64,000 nucleotides of DNA from Hungatella sp. (GTDB lineage Bacteria > Bacillota > Clostridia > Lachnospirales > Lachnospiraceae). The notes below the pieces were generated by a model that saw only the letters and a list, made by a program, of their open reading frames with translations, had not been told where the DNA came from and ran no database searches. Of the stretch, positions 34,316 to 42,491 are shown piece by piece (the first letter of the stretch is position 1; each line of letters opens with the position of its first letter). The stretch is taken from the NCBI GenBank assembly GCA_022796015.1, contig JAAWHU010000009.1, positions 1 through 64,000 of the forward strand, written 5' to 3'. Both the position numbers and the translations under genes were made by a program.

Positions 34316-35077
34316 ATGGATTCTATGGAGCTTCGCAGAAATGCCATCGTTGAACTGATTAATGAAAATGGAACCGTAAGTTTTGCCCGAATCAAGAATA
34401 CATTTCCCAATGTGTCGGAGATGACTCTGCGCACGGATTTAAAGCTTTTAGATAAGGCAAAGAAGATCGTGCGCATCCACGGAGGGGCTAAGTCTGTGGA
34501 GATGATAGTGGGGACTGACGATTATCTGAGCAGACGGTCTGTACGAAATATTCCGGAAAAACAGAGAATCGCAGGGAAGGCGCTGTCTGTAGTCCGGGAG
34601 GACACCACGATTTTTCTGGATTCGGGAAGCACCACCACCCTTATGGCCCGCCAGTTTCCGGACCAGTCCAATCTCATCTATACCACAGGACTGAGCTGTG
34701 CAACGGAACTTTGCAGCCTGTCCAAGGCAACGGTGATGCTGCCAGGAGGAACTTTGAATCGTTACAGCCAGAGCGTCTGCGGAATCTCGGCCATCAAGGA
34801 GCTGGAGAGAGTGAATTTCAGTCAGACCTTTCTGGGAGTCACCGGTTTTGGCTTTGATACAGGCTTTACCTGCGGAAGCAGTGAGGAGGCAATCCTAAAA
34901 CAGACTGCCATCGAACAGTCGGAGGAGACCATTGTACTCATGGATTCTTCCAAGGTCGGGACCAAGAGCACTTTTCGCATCTGCGGCCTGGACAGAGTGG
35001 ATGCGGTGGTTTCCGATGGAAACCTGCCGGAGGAATTTTTGGAGGAATGCCGAAGGCTCTGTGTGAGAGTGCTGTAG
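34316..35077 (+). CDS. DeoR/GlpR-family transcriptional regulator (second of two)
   Basis: About 253 residues. HTH TVSFARIKNTFPNVSEMTLRTDLKLLD, wing RIHGGAKS, and a DeoRC effector domain with TIFLDSGSTTTLMARQF and IVLMDSSKVGTKS. ATG 34316 has GGGAGG six bases before it. It lies at the end of the kinase-dehydrogenase operon whose promoter carries the GTTGAAAC/GTTTCAAC operator, so autoregulation is likely. Its DNA-reading helix (VSEMTLRTDL) differs little from that of the regulator at 19527. Confidence 0.92.
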   Translation: MDSMELRRNAIVELINENGTVSFARIKNTFPNVSEMTLRTDLKLLDKAKKIVRIHGGAKSVEMIVGTDDYLSRRSVRNIPEKQRIAGKALSVVREDTTIFLDSGSTTTLMARQFPDQSNLIYTTGLSCATELCSLSKATVMLPGGTLNRYSQSVCGISAIKELERVNFSQTFLGVTGFGFDTGFTCGSSEEAILKQTAIEQSEETIVLMDSSKVGTKSTFRICGLDRVDAVVSDGNLPEEFLEECRRLCVRVL

Positions 35078-35110
35078 CTTGAGAAAACAGGTAATTAGGA
35101 ACATATGAGA

Positions 35111-35143
35111 GGGAGACAGGATATTTATTCCGGTCTCCCTTTT
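35111..35143. terminator. Bidirectional terminator between convergent deoR-type and lysR-type genes
   Basis: GGGAGAC (35111-35117) pairs with GTCTCCC (35133-35139), with additional GGA/TCC pairing inside and TTTT after it. The LysR stop codon (35125-35127) lies in the loop. Confidence 0.8.
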
Positions 35144-36015
35144 AAGTGTTTGGTTTCCTTGATAAAAGAAATAAATTGCTCCACTCCGCTGTTAATATAT
35201 TTCCCTTTTTTCCAAACCAGACCAATATCCTGGGTGATGAGGGGGACAATGGGAATCCGCACAAGCTCCGGGCAGTCCCGCAGCAGGGAGGAGTACAGGC
35301 AGGCGCCTCCAAGGCCGGCAGAAACAAAATTTTTGATGGTGTAGAGCTGGCTGGCACAAAGGATAATCCTTGGCTTCACCTCCATAGTTTCAAAAAGAGT
35401 GTTAAGGGTGGAGTTCTGAACAGAGTCTGTGTTGTACATAATGAGAGGTTCCTCATGGAGCATGGCTATGGTGATCTCTCTCTCGCCGGCCAGATGATGC
35501 TTGGGGGACACACAAAATACCAGATGGTCGGTATGAATCCGGTAGGAATTCATCTTGTCCATATTATAAAAATTCATGTTCACAAGGGCTAGGTCAAGGA
35601 CGTCCTCCCGGACAAGGGCGGCGGCTCGTATGGATCCGTATTCCAAAAGCTCCACAGGAATATGAGGGCATTTCTTCTGAAAGGCCAGAAGCATATCCGG
35701 GAAAAACAAGGTGCTGAGTAAGGGGGGAATACCGATCTTTACCGGACTGTGCTTCTTTCCCAAGTCATAAAGCTGACAGGAGGTGCGGCGGATGATCTTA
35801 AGAAGCTCACTGGCTTTCTCATAGAACAGCTCTCCTTCCATGGTGAGTGTGAGATGGTTCTTGGACCGGGAAAATAAATTGATGGAAAATTCCTTTTCCA
35901 GCTCGCGGATGGCGTTGGAAACGGCTGGCTGAGTGACATAAAGCTTCTGTGCGGCTTGGGTGATGCTGCGGCATTCGCTGACGGTACAGAAGTATTCCAG
36001 TTGGGTGATTTTCAT
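35125..36015 (-). CDS. LysR-family transcriptional regulator
   Basis: About 296 residues, minus strand. N-terminal winged HTH: KITQLEYFCTVSECRSITQAAQKLYVTQPAVSNAIRELE. The C-terminal effector domain is of usual length. The start at 36015 is taken because GAGGAAAG lies just upstream on the minus strand; an in-frame start at 36069 is unlikely. It is divergent from ttdAB with 176 bases between, the usual place for a LysR activator and its target. An effector such as tartrate is plausible but inferred. Confidence 0.92.
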   Translation of the reverse strand: MKITQLEYFCTVSECRSITQAAQKLYVTQPAVSNAIRELEKEFSINLFSRSKNHLTLTMEGELFYEKASELLKIIRRTSCQLYDLGKKHSPVKIGIPPLLSTLFFPDMLLAFQKKCPHIPVELLEYGSIRAAALVREDVLDLALVNMNFYNMDKMNSYRIHTDHLVFCVSPKHHLAGEREITIAMLHEEPLIMYNTDSVQNSTLNTLFETMEVKPRIILCASQLYTIKNFVSAGLGGACLYSSLLRDCPELVRIPIVPLITQDIGLVWKKGKYINSGVEQFISFIKETKHLKGRPE

Positions 36016-36131
36016 GGGCTTTCCTCGCTGGCTGGCTTTTTTGTACGATATTTCTACAGTATACCACAATTTTAGATGGCTGTGGAGTAGAGAGGTTAAT
36101 TAAAATTTATGGAACCATTTATTTTCGTGAT

Positions 36132-36160
36132 TTTACAGAGGATGAGAGCTTTGATACAAT
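36132..36160 (+). promoter_or_regulatory. Promoter of ttdAB
   Basis: TTTACA (36132-36137), 17-base spacer, TACAAT (36155-36160). The A/T-rich stretch upstream, between it and the LysR gene, is where an activator would bind; I could not define one site. Confidence 0.7.
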
Positions 36161-36191
36161 AAAGGCAGCAAACAGATCAGGAGGCAAAGAT

Positions 36192-37103
36192 ATGGGTAAA
36201 CAGGAACAGGTGGAGAAGCTTACCAGGTATATGGCTGATTTTACATCCTATATCAGCAAGGTTCTGCCGGACGATATTACAGCCAAGCTGGAGGAACTGG
36301 CAGCAAAGGAGGATGGGCCGCTGTCCAAGGTGATTTACGACACGATGAAGAGGAATCAGAGACTGGCAAGGGAGCTGAACAGGCCAAGCTGTCAGGACAC
36401 GGGAGTGCTGCAGTTCTGGGTAACATGCGGGGCAGAGTTTCCCCTTTTAGGAGAGCTTGGGGGGATTTTGAGGGAGGCGGTGGTAAGGGCTACCATGGAG
36501 GCCCCCTTAAGGCACAACAGTGTGGAGACCTTTGACGAGTACAATACAGGGAAAAACGTGGGCAGGGACACTCCCACCATATTCTGGGATATTGTGCCGG
36601 ACAGTGACCGGTGCGAGATCTACCCTTACATGGCAGGAGGCGGCTGTTCTCTTCCGGGGAAGGCTATGGTGCTCATGCCGGGGGCAGGTTATGAGGGAAT
36701 TGTCAGGTTTGTCATGGATGTGATGACCTCCTACGGGCTCAATGCCTGCCCGCCTCTTTTAGTAGGCGTGGGGGTGGCGACCTCTGTGGAGACGGCGGCT
36801 CTTCTCTCCAAGAAAGCCCTTATGAGGCCCCTTGGAACCCACAATGAAAATGAAAGGGCAGCCTCCATGGAGAAGCTTTTAGAGGATGGAATCAATGCCA
36901 TCGGGCTGGGGCCTCAGGGCATGGGAGGTAAGTATTCGGTTATGGGGGTGCATATTGAGAATGCGGCAAGGCACCCTTCCACCATCGGCGTTGCGGTAAA
37001 TGTGGGATGCTGGTCTCACAGGAGGGGCCATATTATCTTTGATCGAGATCTGAATTATACCATTACAACCCATTCGGAGGTGACGTTATCATGCTTGAAA
37101 TAA
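36192..37103 (+). CDS. ttdA: L(+)-tartrate dehydratase alpha subunit (class I fumarase N-terminal type)
   Basis: 303 residues, the same length as E. coli Ttd[15 protein letters not shown] contains the first [4Fe-4S] ligand Cys. [13 protein letters not shown] and [12 protein letters not shown] give further cysteines of the cluster. It forms an oxygen-sensitive dehydratase with the next gene, converting L-tartrate to oxaloacetate. A heterodimeric fumarate hydratase is the alternative; sequence alone does not decide. The start ATG 36192 follows AGGAGG. The 3' end overlaps ttdB by 13 bases. Confidence 0.85.
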   Translation: MGKQEQVEKLTRYMADFTSYISKVLPDDITAKLEELAAKEDGPLSKVIYDTMKRNQRLARELNRPSCQDTGVLQFWVTCGAEFPLLGELGGILREAVVRATMEAPLRHNSVETFDEYNTGKNVGRDTPTIFWDIVPDSDRCEIYPYMAGGGCSLPGKAMVLMPGAGYEGIVRFVMDVMTSYGLNACPPLLVGVGVATSVETAALLSKKALMRPLGTHNENERAASMEKLLEDGINAIGLGPQGMGGKYSVMGVHIENAARHPSTIGVAVNVGCWSHRRGHIIFDRDLNYTITTHSEVTLSCLK

Positions 37104-37717
37104 AAGATGGAAAAAAGATTCTGACCACACCGGTATCGGCGGAGGATCTAAAGGGTATCCGCATGGGAGATATCATATATTTAAACGGAAGCATGACCAC
37201 CTGCCGGGATGTGGCCCACAGGCGTCTGGTGGAGGGCGGACGCAGCCTTCCGGTTGACGTGAGAGACGCGGCTATCTTTCATGCCGGTCCCATTATCCGG
37301 CCTTTGGGAGACGACAGGTTTGAGATGGTTTCCGTAGGCCCCACGACCAGTATGCGTATGGAGAAGTTTGAGAAGGAATTTGTGGAGCAGACGGGAGTCA
37401 GAGTGATAATCGGAAAGGGAGGCATGGGGCCTGGTACCGAGTATGCATGCAGCCATTACAAGGCCATTCACTGTGTGTTTCCTGCAGGCAATGCGGTGGT
37501 AGCCGCCACGGAGGTGGAGGAGATTGTGGACGCCCAGTGGAGAGACCTGGGGATGCCGGAGACCTTGTGGCACTGCCGGGTAAAGGAGTTCGGGCCTCTC
37601 ATCGTGTCCATTGACACGGAAGGACGGAACCTTTTTGAGGAAAATAAGATAGTCTTCAATGAGAGAAAGGAAAAGGCGGTGGAAGAGATCTGCAGACAGG
37701 TAGGGTTTATCAAATAA
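37091..37717 (+). CDS. ttdB: L(+)-tartrate dehydratase beta subunit (class I fumarase C-terminal type)
   Basis: 208 residues, close to E. coli Ttd[44 protein letters not shown] and IGKGGMG are conserved in this family and make the swivelling C-terminal domain of class I hydratases. ATG 37091 lies inside the end of ttdA, so the subunits are coupled in translation. Confidence 0.87.
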   Translation: MLEIKDGKKILTTPVSAEDLKGIRMGDIIYLNGSMTTCRDVAHRRLVEGGRSLPVDVRDAAIFHAGPIIRPLGDDRFEMVSVGPTTSMRMEKFEKEFVEQTGVRVIIGKGGMGPGTEYACSHYKAIHCVFPAGNAVVAATEVEEIVDAQWRDLGMPETLWHCRVKEFGPLIVSIDTEGRNLFEENKIVFNERKEKAVEEICRQVGFIK

Positions 37718-37795
37718 AAAGAAAAAAATTTCCATTTAATAGGAAGATATATAAATAAAATATAAAAAAAATAAAAACAATCCATAAAAATATAA

Positions 37796-37824
37796 TTGAC
37801 ATTTCGTTCCAGTTTTGGTAAAAT
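37796..37824 (+). promoter_or_regulatory. Promoter of the antiterminator-PTS operon
   Basis: TTGACA (37796-37801), 17-base spacer, TAAAAT (37819-37824). The transcript would begin about 20 bases before the RAT element. Confidence 0.8.
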
Positions 37825-37850
37825 AAAACCATAAAAACCAAATACGAATT

Positions 37851-37878
37851 GGATTGTTACTGATAAGCAGGCAAAACC
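37851..37878 (+). promoter_or_regulatory. Ribonucleic antiterminator (RAT) site
   Basis: GGATTGTTACTGATAAGCAG at 37851-37870, continuing GCAAAACC to 37878, is a textbook RAT hairpin for BglG/LicT-family proteins. Its 3' bases (37873-37878) are shared with the terminator that follows, so protein binding here prevents termination. Confidence 0.92.
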
Positions 37879-37930
37879 AGTTTTGAATGACAGACTTAAA
37901 AAGGGTCCATTGTTCAAGATTGGTTTTTTT
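37873..37930 (+). terminator. Terminator overlapping the RAT site
   Basis: Arm 37873-37887 (AAAACCAGTTTTGAA) pairs with 37913-37927 (TTCAAGATTGGTTTT) over 15 positions including two G-U, followed by T. It is mutually exclusive with the RAT hairpin. Confidence 0.88.
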
Positions 37931-37966
37931 GTATCAAAGGCGGTACTCACAGGTTGGAGTGGCTGT

Positions 37967-38794
37967 ATGAAAATCAATAAAGTAATCAATAATAATGTAA
38001 TAAGCGCCACAGATGACACAGGGGCAGAAGTGGTGGTTATGGGAAAGGGAATCGGCTACCAAAAGAAAAAGGGCATGGAGATCCCTGTGGGGGATATAGA
38101 GAAAATATTCCGTCTGGAGAGTCCGGGAATGGTAAGCAAGTTTAGGGAACTGCTGGAGAAGATGCCTTTGGAGCACCTTCAGATTTCTGCAGAGATCATT
38201 GAGTATGCCAGGAACGTGCTGAACCGGAAGCTGAATGAAAGCATATATCTCACCTTGACAGACCATATTAATTTTTCCATCGAACGGTTTGAAAAGCATA
38301 TGATGTTTAGCAATCCTTTGATCCGGGAAGTAAAAAGCTTCTATAAGGAGGAGTATTTGGTAGGAGAATATGCCATTGCTCTTGTGGAGAAAAAGCTGGG
38401 AATCAGGCTTCCTGTGGATGAGGCTGCTTCCATTGCTCTCCATATCGTCAATGCAGAGTACAATATTAAGATGCGGGATACCATCGATATCACGAACCTG
38501 ATTCAGGAGGTCCTTGTCATTATCAGGGAGTATTTTCAGATGAATCTGGAGGAGACATCCATAAGCTATGAGAGGCTTATTACCCACTTAAGATTTTTGG
38601 CGGAGAGGATTTACTGCAAGGAGATGCTTGGTGATGAGATTCCGGAGTTTAGTGAGATGATTGCCAGGATTTACCCGGAGGAATATCAATGCAGCTTAAG
38701 GATCCGGGATCATATCAGAACCACCTATGAGCACTATGTAACTGATGAGGAAGTATCATATTTAGCCGTGCACATCAAACGGGTGCGGGGATAA
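37967..38794 (+). CDS. BglG/LicT-family transcription antiterminator
   Basis: 275 residues. The N-terminal CAT RNA-binding domain begins KINKVINNNVISA (residues 1-55). Two PRD domains follow, with conserved histidines in LTDHINFSIER and ALHIVNAE and again in LITHLRFLAER and LAVHIKRVRG. PTS phosphorylation of these controls dimerisation and RNA binding. The RAT site in its own leader indicates positive autoregulation. It heads an operon with EIIA-Glc, an HPr variant and EIICB. An in-frame start at 37883 would sit inside the terminator and is rejected. Confidence 0.95.
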   Translation: MKINKVINNNVISATDDTGAEVVVMGKGIGYQKKKGMEIPVGDIEKIFRLESPGMVSKFRELLEKMPLEHLQISAEIIEYARNVLNRKLNESIYLTLTDHINFSIERFEKHMMFSNPLIREVKSFYKEEYLVGEYAIALVEKKLGIRLPVDEAASIALHIVNAEYNIKMRDTIDITNLIQEVLVIIREYFQMNLEETSISYERLITHLRFLAERIYCKEMLGDEIPEFSEMIARIYPEEYQCSLRIRDHIRTTYEHYVTDEEVSYLAVHIKRVRG

Positions 38795-38805
38795 AGAGAG
38801 GGGCG

Positions 38806-39306
38806 ATGAAGTTGTTTGGTTCGTTGAAAAAATTGCTGGGCGGCAAAGAGGGCGGCGGGAAGAAGGAGATTCTTGCACCGGTTTCCGGCCGTGCCATTCC
38901 CATGAAGGAGGTGGCGGATCCCACCTTCAGCCAGGAGATTCTGGGGAAGGGGGTGGCCATTGTTCCCACGGAAGGGGTCATTGTGGCTCCGGCTTCGGGG
39001 GAGGTTATGGTGATGTTCGAGACCGGTCATGCGGTGAGCATCAAGACAGACTTTGGGGCCGAGATTATTGTCCATGTAGGCCTGGATACCGTGAACTTGA
39101 AGGGACAGTATTTTAAACCTCATGTGTCTCAGGGAGACAAGGTGAAGGCAGGAGACGTGCTGGTGGAGGTAGAATTGGAGAAGGTGAAGGAGGCGGGGTA
39201 TGATGTGACGACTCCCGTAATTATATGCAATACTCCCAGCTTTCCCAATATGGTCTGCCACAGCGGCATGGAGGTAAAGGCTCTGGATCAGATTATTGAA
39301 TTATAG
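38806..39306 (+). CDS. PTS EIIA, glucose (Crr) family
   Basis: 166 residues. FGAEIIVHVGLDTVNLKG gives the phosphorylated His90, and ETGHAV the partner His75, the same numbers as in E. coli EIIA-Glc. The N-terminal FGSLKKLLGGKEG stretch is a flexible lead. Soluble; passes phosphate from HPr to the EIIB domain of the transporter encoded two genes downstream. It begins 11 bases after the antiterminator stop. Confidence 0.95.
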   Translation: MKLFGSLKKLLGGKEGGGKKEILAPVSGRAIPMKEVADPTFSQEILGKGVAIVPTEGVIVAPASGEVMVMFETGHAVSIKTDFGAEIIVHVGLDTVNLKGQYFKPHVSQGDKVKAGDVLVEVELEKVKEAGYDVTTPVIICNTPSFPNMVCHSGMEVKALDQIIEL

Positions 39307-39314
39307 GAGATGTT

Positions 39315-39575
39315 ATGCTTAAGAGAAAGGTTATCTTAGGAGACCTGGAAGGGATTCATGCCAGAAATTCGGCAAAGATCGTTATGATCTGCCGGGATAT
39401 GGAAGCTTTTGTGAAATTGGAGTACATGGGCGACACTGCAGATGGGGGAAACATTCTGGAGATTATGTCTTTAAAGGCCCGGTACGGAGACGAGATTTTG
39501 GTGACGACAGACGGATTACAGGAGCAAAAAGCCATGGAGGAGATTGAAAAAGTTTTGGGGGACAGCATGATTTAA
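39315..39575 (+). CDS. HPr-like phosphocarrier with His15 but without Ser46
   Basis: 86 residues. GIHARNSAKIV keeps the catalytic His15 and Arg17 with Asn in place of the usual Pro18. The position of the regulatory Ser46 is Asn46 (GGNILEIMSL). It should carry phosphate from EI to EIIA but cannot be phosphorylated by HPr kinase, so it would escape that control and not act as a CcpA corepressor. It lies 8 bases after the EIIA gene and 65 bases before the EIICB gene, as a dedicated carrier of this operon. Confidence 0.88.
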   Translation: MLKRKVILGDLEGIHARNSAKIVMICRDMEAFVKLEYMGDTADGGNILEIMSLKARYGDEILVTTDGLQEQKAMEEIEKVLGDSMI

Positions 39576-39640
39576 ATTCCAAAAGGGATTTAAATAAACC
39601 AAGCAGGCAGCTTTTTGCTGCAGGAAAGGAGTTTTTTATT

Positions 39641-41095
39641 ATGATGAAGTATTTTCAGAAACTTGGCAAGGCTTTGATGCTTCCGGTAGCGTGTCTTCCC
39701 ATATGCGGTATTCTTATGGGCTTTGGATACATACTTGCACCGGCTGCCATGGCAGGCGAGGTTCAGGGCTTTACGGCAGGAGGATTCCTCTATTCCGTAG
39801 GTCTGTTCCTGATTAAGGCAGGCGGCGCGCTGATTGACAATATGTCCTGGCTCTTTGCCATAGGTGTGGCAGTGGGCATGTCAGACGACAATGATGGTGC
39901 TGCAGGCCTGGCAGGCCTTGTATCCATGTTCATGATTACCACGCTCTTAAGCAGCGGTACCGTGGCAGGTATTACGGGAAAAGAAGCGGCTCCGGCCTTC
40001 GGTAAGATCGTGAACCAGTTTATCGGTATTATCTCCGGTATCATCGGTTCTACCTGCTACAACAAATACAAGAGCGTGAGGCTTCCTGACGCTCTGGCAT
40101 TCTTCAGCGGCAAGAGGGCTGTGGCTATCTTTACGGCAGTGTATTCCATTCTTGCATCACTGGTGCTGTTCTTTGTATGGCCCGTAGTCTATGACATACT
40201 GGTTGCCATGGGAACGACCTTTATCGGCATGGGCGCTTTAGGAGCCGGAATCTATGCGTTCTTCAATCGTCTGCTGATTCCCTTTGGCCTTCATCATGCC
40301 TTAAACTCTGTATTCTGGTTTGATGTAGCCGGCATTAATGACCTGGGGAATTTCTGGGGCAATACCGGCGTGCTGGGACAGACAGGTATGTATATGACAG
40401 GTTTCTTCCCATTCATGATGTTCGGTCTTCCCGCAGCATGTCTGGCCATGTATCAGACGGCAAAGCCTGAGAAGAAGAAAATCACTTACGGTCTTCTGAT
40501 ATCCGCTGCCTTCTGTTCTTTCTTTACCGGTGTTACGGAGCCCATCGAGTTCGCATTTATGTTCCTGGCTCCCGGCCTTTATGTGGTTCATGCTCTTCTT
40601 GCCGGTATTACGGCAGGCATCACCGTGGCCCTTCCCATCCGCGCAGGTTTTTCTTTCTCCGGCGGTGCGGTAGATATGGTGCTCAGCTCCTTCACGCCAC
40701 TGGCTCAGAATCCGTGGCTCCTCATTCCTGTGGGACTTGTAGTAGGAGTGATCTATTATGTTGTGTTCCGCTTTGTGATTACCAAGTTTAACTTAAAGAC
40801 TCCGGGACGTGAGGAAGACGACGATGAGACACAGGTTGTCCTTGCCAACAACGACTTTACAGAGGTAGCCAGAATTATTCTGGAAGGCGTAGGCGGCACT
40901 GCCAATGTGACCTCCATTGACAACTGTATTACAAGGCTTCGTCTTGAGATTAAGGATTACACCAAGGTTGACGAGAAGAAGATCAAGTCGGCAGGTGTTG
41001 CAGGCGTGATTCGTCCAGGCAAAAACTCCGTTCAGGTAGTTGTGGGAACTCAGGTGCAGTTTGTGGCTGACGAATTTAAGAAGTTGTGTAAATAG
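39641..41095 (+). CDS. PTS EIICB transporter, glucose/N-acetylglucosamine family
   Basis: 484 residues. The N-terminal 390 residues form the EIIC channel (KLGKALMLPVACLPICGILMGFGY; RLLIPFGLHHALNSVFW; FFTGVTEPIEFAFMF). After an acidic linker, the C-terminal EIIB domain has SIDNCITRLRLE with the phosphorylated Cys429. The sequence is closest in feel to the NagE/PtsG group; glucose, GlcNAc and maltose are all possible. A short GCAGC/GCTGC hairpin sits just before its ribosome binding site. EIIA is a separate protein upstream. Confidence 0.93.
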   Translation: MMKYFQKLGKALMLPVACLPICGILMGFGYILAPAAMAGEVQGFTAGGFLYSVGLFLIKAGGALIDNMSWLFAIGVAVGMSDDNDGAAGLAGLVSMFMITTLLSSGTVAGITGKEAAPAFGKIVNQFIGIISGIIGSTCYNKYKSVRLPDALAFFSGKRAVAIFTAVYSILASLVLFFVWPVVYDILVAMGTTFIGMGALGAGIYAFFNRLLIPFGLHHALNSVFWFDVAGINDLGNFWGNTGVLGQTGMYMTGFFPFMMFGLPAACLAMYQTAKPEKKKITYGLLISAAFCSFFTGVTEPIEFAFMFLAPGLYVVHALLAGITAGITVALPIRAGFSFSGGAVDMVLSSFTPLAQNPWLLIPVGLVVGVIYYVVFRFVITKFNLKTPGREEDDDETQVVLANNDFTEVARIILEGVGGTANVTSIDNCITRLRLEIKDYTKVDEKKIKSAGVAGVIRPGKNSVQVVVGTQVQFVADEFKKLCK

Positions 41096-41109
41096 CATTG
41101 TTTTTATGT

Positions 41110-41144
41110 GCCTTCCCCTTTATAATAGAGGGGAAGGCATTTTT
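41110..41144 (+). terminator. Terminator of the antiterminator-PTS operon
   Basis: GCCTTCCCCT (41110-41119) pairs perfectly with AGGGGAAGGC (41129-41138), followed by ATTTTTA. Confidence 0.92.
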
Positions 41145-41291
41145 AGGGCCTGGATATGTAAAAAAACTGCCGCCGGAAAGGTGGTGCGGGCAGTCCTTAA
41201 TTAGGCGTGGGAGGCGGGCCGGATGCTTGCGGGCCCAAGGGCGAAGAGGCTTCCATAGCCGCCCTGCCGGAAAGAAATGGAGGAAATGAAT

Positions 41292-42311
41292 ATGGCAATC
41301 TTGGTGACAGGTGGCGCCGGTTATATCGGAAGCCATACGTGTGTGGAACTGCTGAATGCAGGTTATGATGTGGTGGTTCTTGACAATCTCTGCAATTCCT
41401 GCCGGGAATCCGTGAACCGGGTGGAGGAGATCACAGGAAAAAAGGTAACCTTTTATGAGGTGGATCTCCTTGACCAGCCGGCGGTTAAGAGGGTATTTGA
41501 TAATGAAAGGATCGAATCCGTCATTCATTTTGCAGGGTTAAAGGCAGTGGGGGAGTCTGTATACAAGCCCTTGGAATATTACCATAACAATATTACGGGA
41601 ACCTTGATTTTATGTGATGAGATGAGAAAGCATGATGTAAAGAGCATTGTATTCAGCTCCTCGGCTACGGTCTACGGCAACCCGGCCTTTGTGCCTATTA
41701 CGGAGGAATGCCCCAAGGGCGAGATCACCAATCCTTACGGCCGCACCAAGGGTATGCTTGAGCAGATATTGACAGATCTTCACACGGCGGATCCGGAGTG
41801 GCAGGTAATGCTTCTTCGGTATTTCAACCCCATCGGAGCCCATGTTTCAGGCAGGATCGGAGAGAATCCAAAGGGAATTCCCAACAATCTGCTTCCTTAC
41901 ATTACTCAGGTGGCAGTGGGCAAGCTGGTATGCTTAGGCGTGTTCGGCAATGACTACGATACGGTCGACGGAACCTGTGTCAGGGACTATATCCATGTAG
42001 TTGACCTGGCTGATGGCCATGTGAAGGCTCTTCAGAAGATGGAGAAGAACCAGGGCGGCGTGTGGATCTACAACCTGGGAACAGGTACAGGCTACAGCGT
42101 TCTCGATGTGATCAATGCCTTTGAGGAGGCCAATGATCTGAAGATCAACTATGTGTTTAAGGAGCGCAGGGCAGGGGACGTTCCGGCCTGCTATGCAGAC
42201 CCGTCAAAGGCTAAGGAAGAGCTTGGCTGGGTGGCAAAGCACGGAATCAAGGATATGTGCCAGGATGCCTGGAGATGGCAGAAGAACAACCCGGAAGGGT
42301 ATGTGGAATAG
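41292..42311 (+). CDS. galE: UDP-glucose 4-epimerase GalE
   Basis: 339 residues of the extended short-chain dehydrogenase family. NAD-binding [19 protein letters not shown], then the catalytic SSSATVYG serine and NPYGRTK tyrosine-lysine pair, and NPIGAH and [10 protein letters not shown] motifs typical of GalE. It interconverts UDP-glucose and UDP-galactose. ATG 41292 is preferred to 41277 because AGGA is correctly spaced. It is monocistronic, with a strong terminator after it. Confidence 0.96.
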   Translation: MAILVTGGAGYIGSHTCVELLNAGYDVVVLDNLCNSCRESVNRVEEITGKKVTFYEVDLLDQPAVKRVFDNERIESVIHFAGLKAVGESVYKPLEYYHNNITGTLILCDEMRKHDVKSIVFSSSATVYGNPAFVPITEECPKGEITNPYGRTKGMLEQILTDLHTADPEWQVMLLRYFNPIGAHVSGRIGENPKGIPNNLLPYITQVAVGKLVCLGVFGNDYDTVDGTCVRDYIHVVDLADGHVKALQKMEKNQGGVWIYNLGTGTGYSVLDVINAFEEANDLKINYVFKERRAGDVPACYADPSKAKEELGWVAKHGIKDMCQDAWRWQKNNPEGYVE

Positions 42312-42323
42312 ACGGCGGTTTAC

Positions 42324-42361
42324 GGGGCTGGAGGGAGAGGAGTTCTCCCTCCGGCCCCTTT
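42324..42361 (+). terminator. Terminator of galE
   Basis: GGGGCTGGAGGGAGA (42324-42338) pairs with TCTCCCTCCGGCCCC (42344-42358) with one mismatch or G-U, followed by TTT. Confidence 0.88.
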
Positions 42362-42397
42362 GCTTGCTGTTCCCAGTAACCCCTTTGCTCATAATGC

Positions 42398-42469
42398 AGA
42401 ACAAATGTTCTAAAAATAGATTGCATTCTTTTACACTCCATGGTATAATGCAAATAAGAACGTATGTTT
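42398..42469 (+). promoter_or_regulatory. Promoter flanked by two LexA (SOS) boxes
   Basis: TTGCAT (42421-42426), 17-base spacer and TATAAT (42444-42449) form a near-consensus promoter. AGAACAAATGTTCT (42398-42411) is a perfect palindrome matching the Gram-positive LexA box GAAC-N4-GTTC, 9 bases before the -35. GAACGTATGTTT (42458-42469), one mismatch from the same pattern, lies just after the -10. Both are placed to repress the radical-SAM gene that follows. Confidence 0.78.
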
Positions 42470-42491
42470 GCATTTGGAGGGTGCCATAAAG

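Noticed and set aside
36094..36116. GGTT/AACC inverted repeat as a LysR binding site upstream of ttdA
   Set aside because: The arms are only four bases and the region is A/T-rich; it cannot be told from chance without comparison to relatives.
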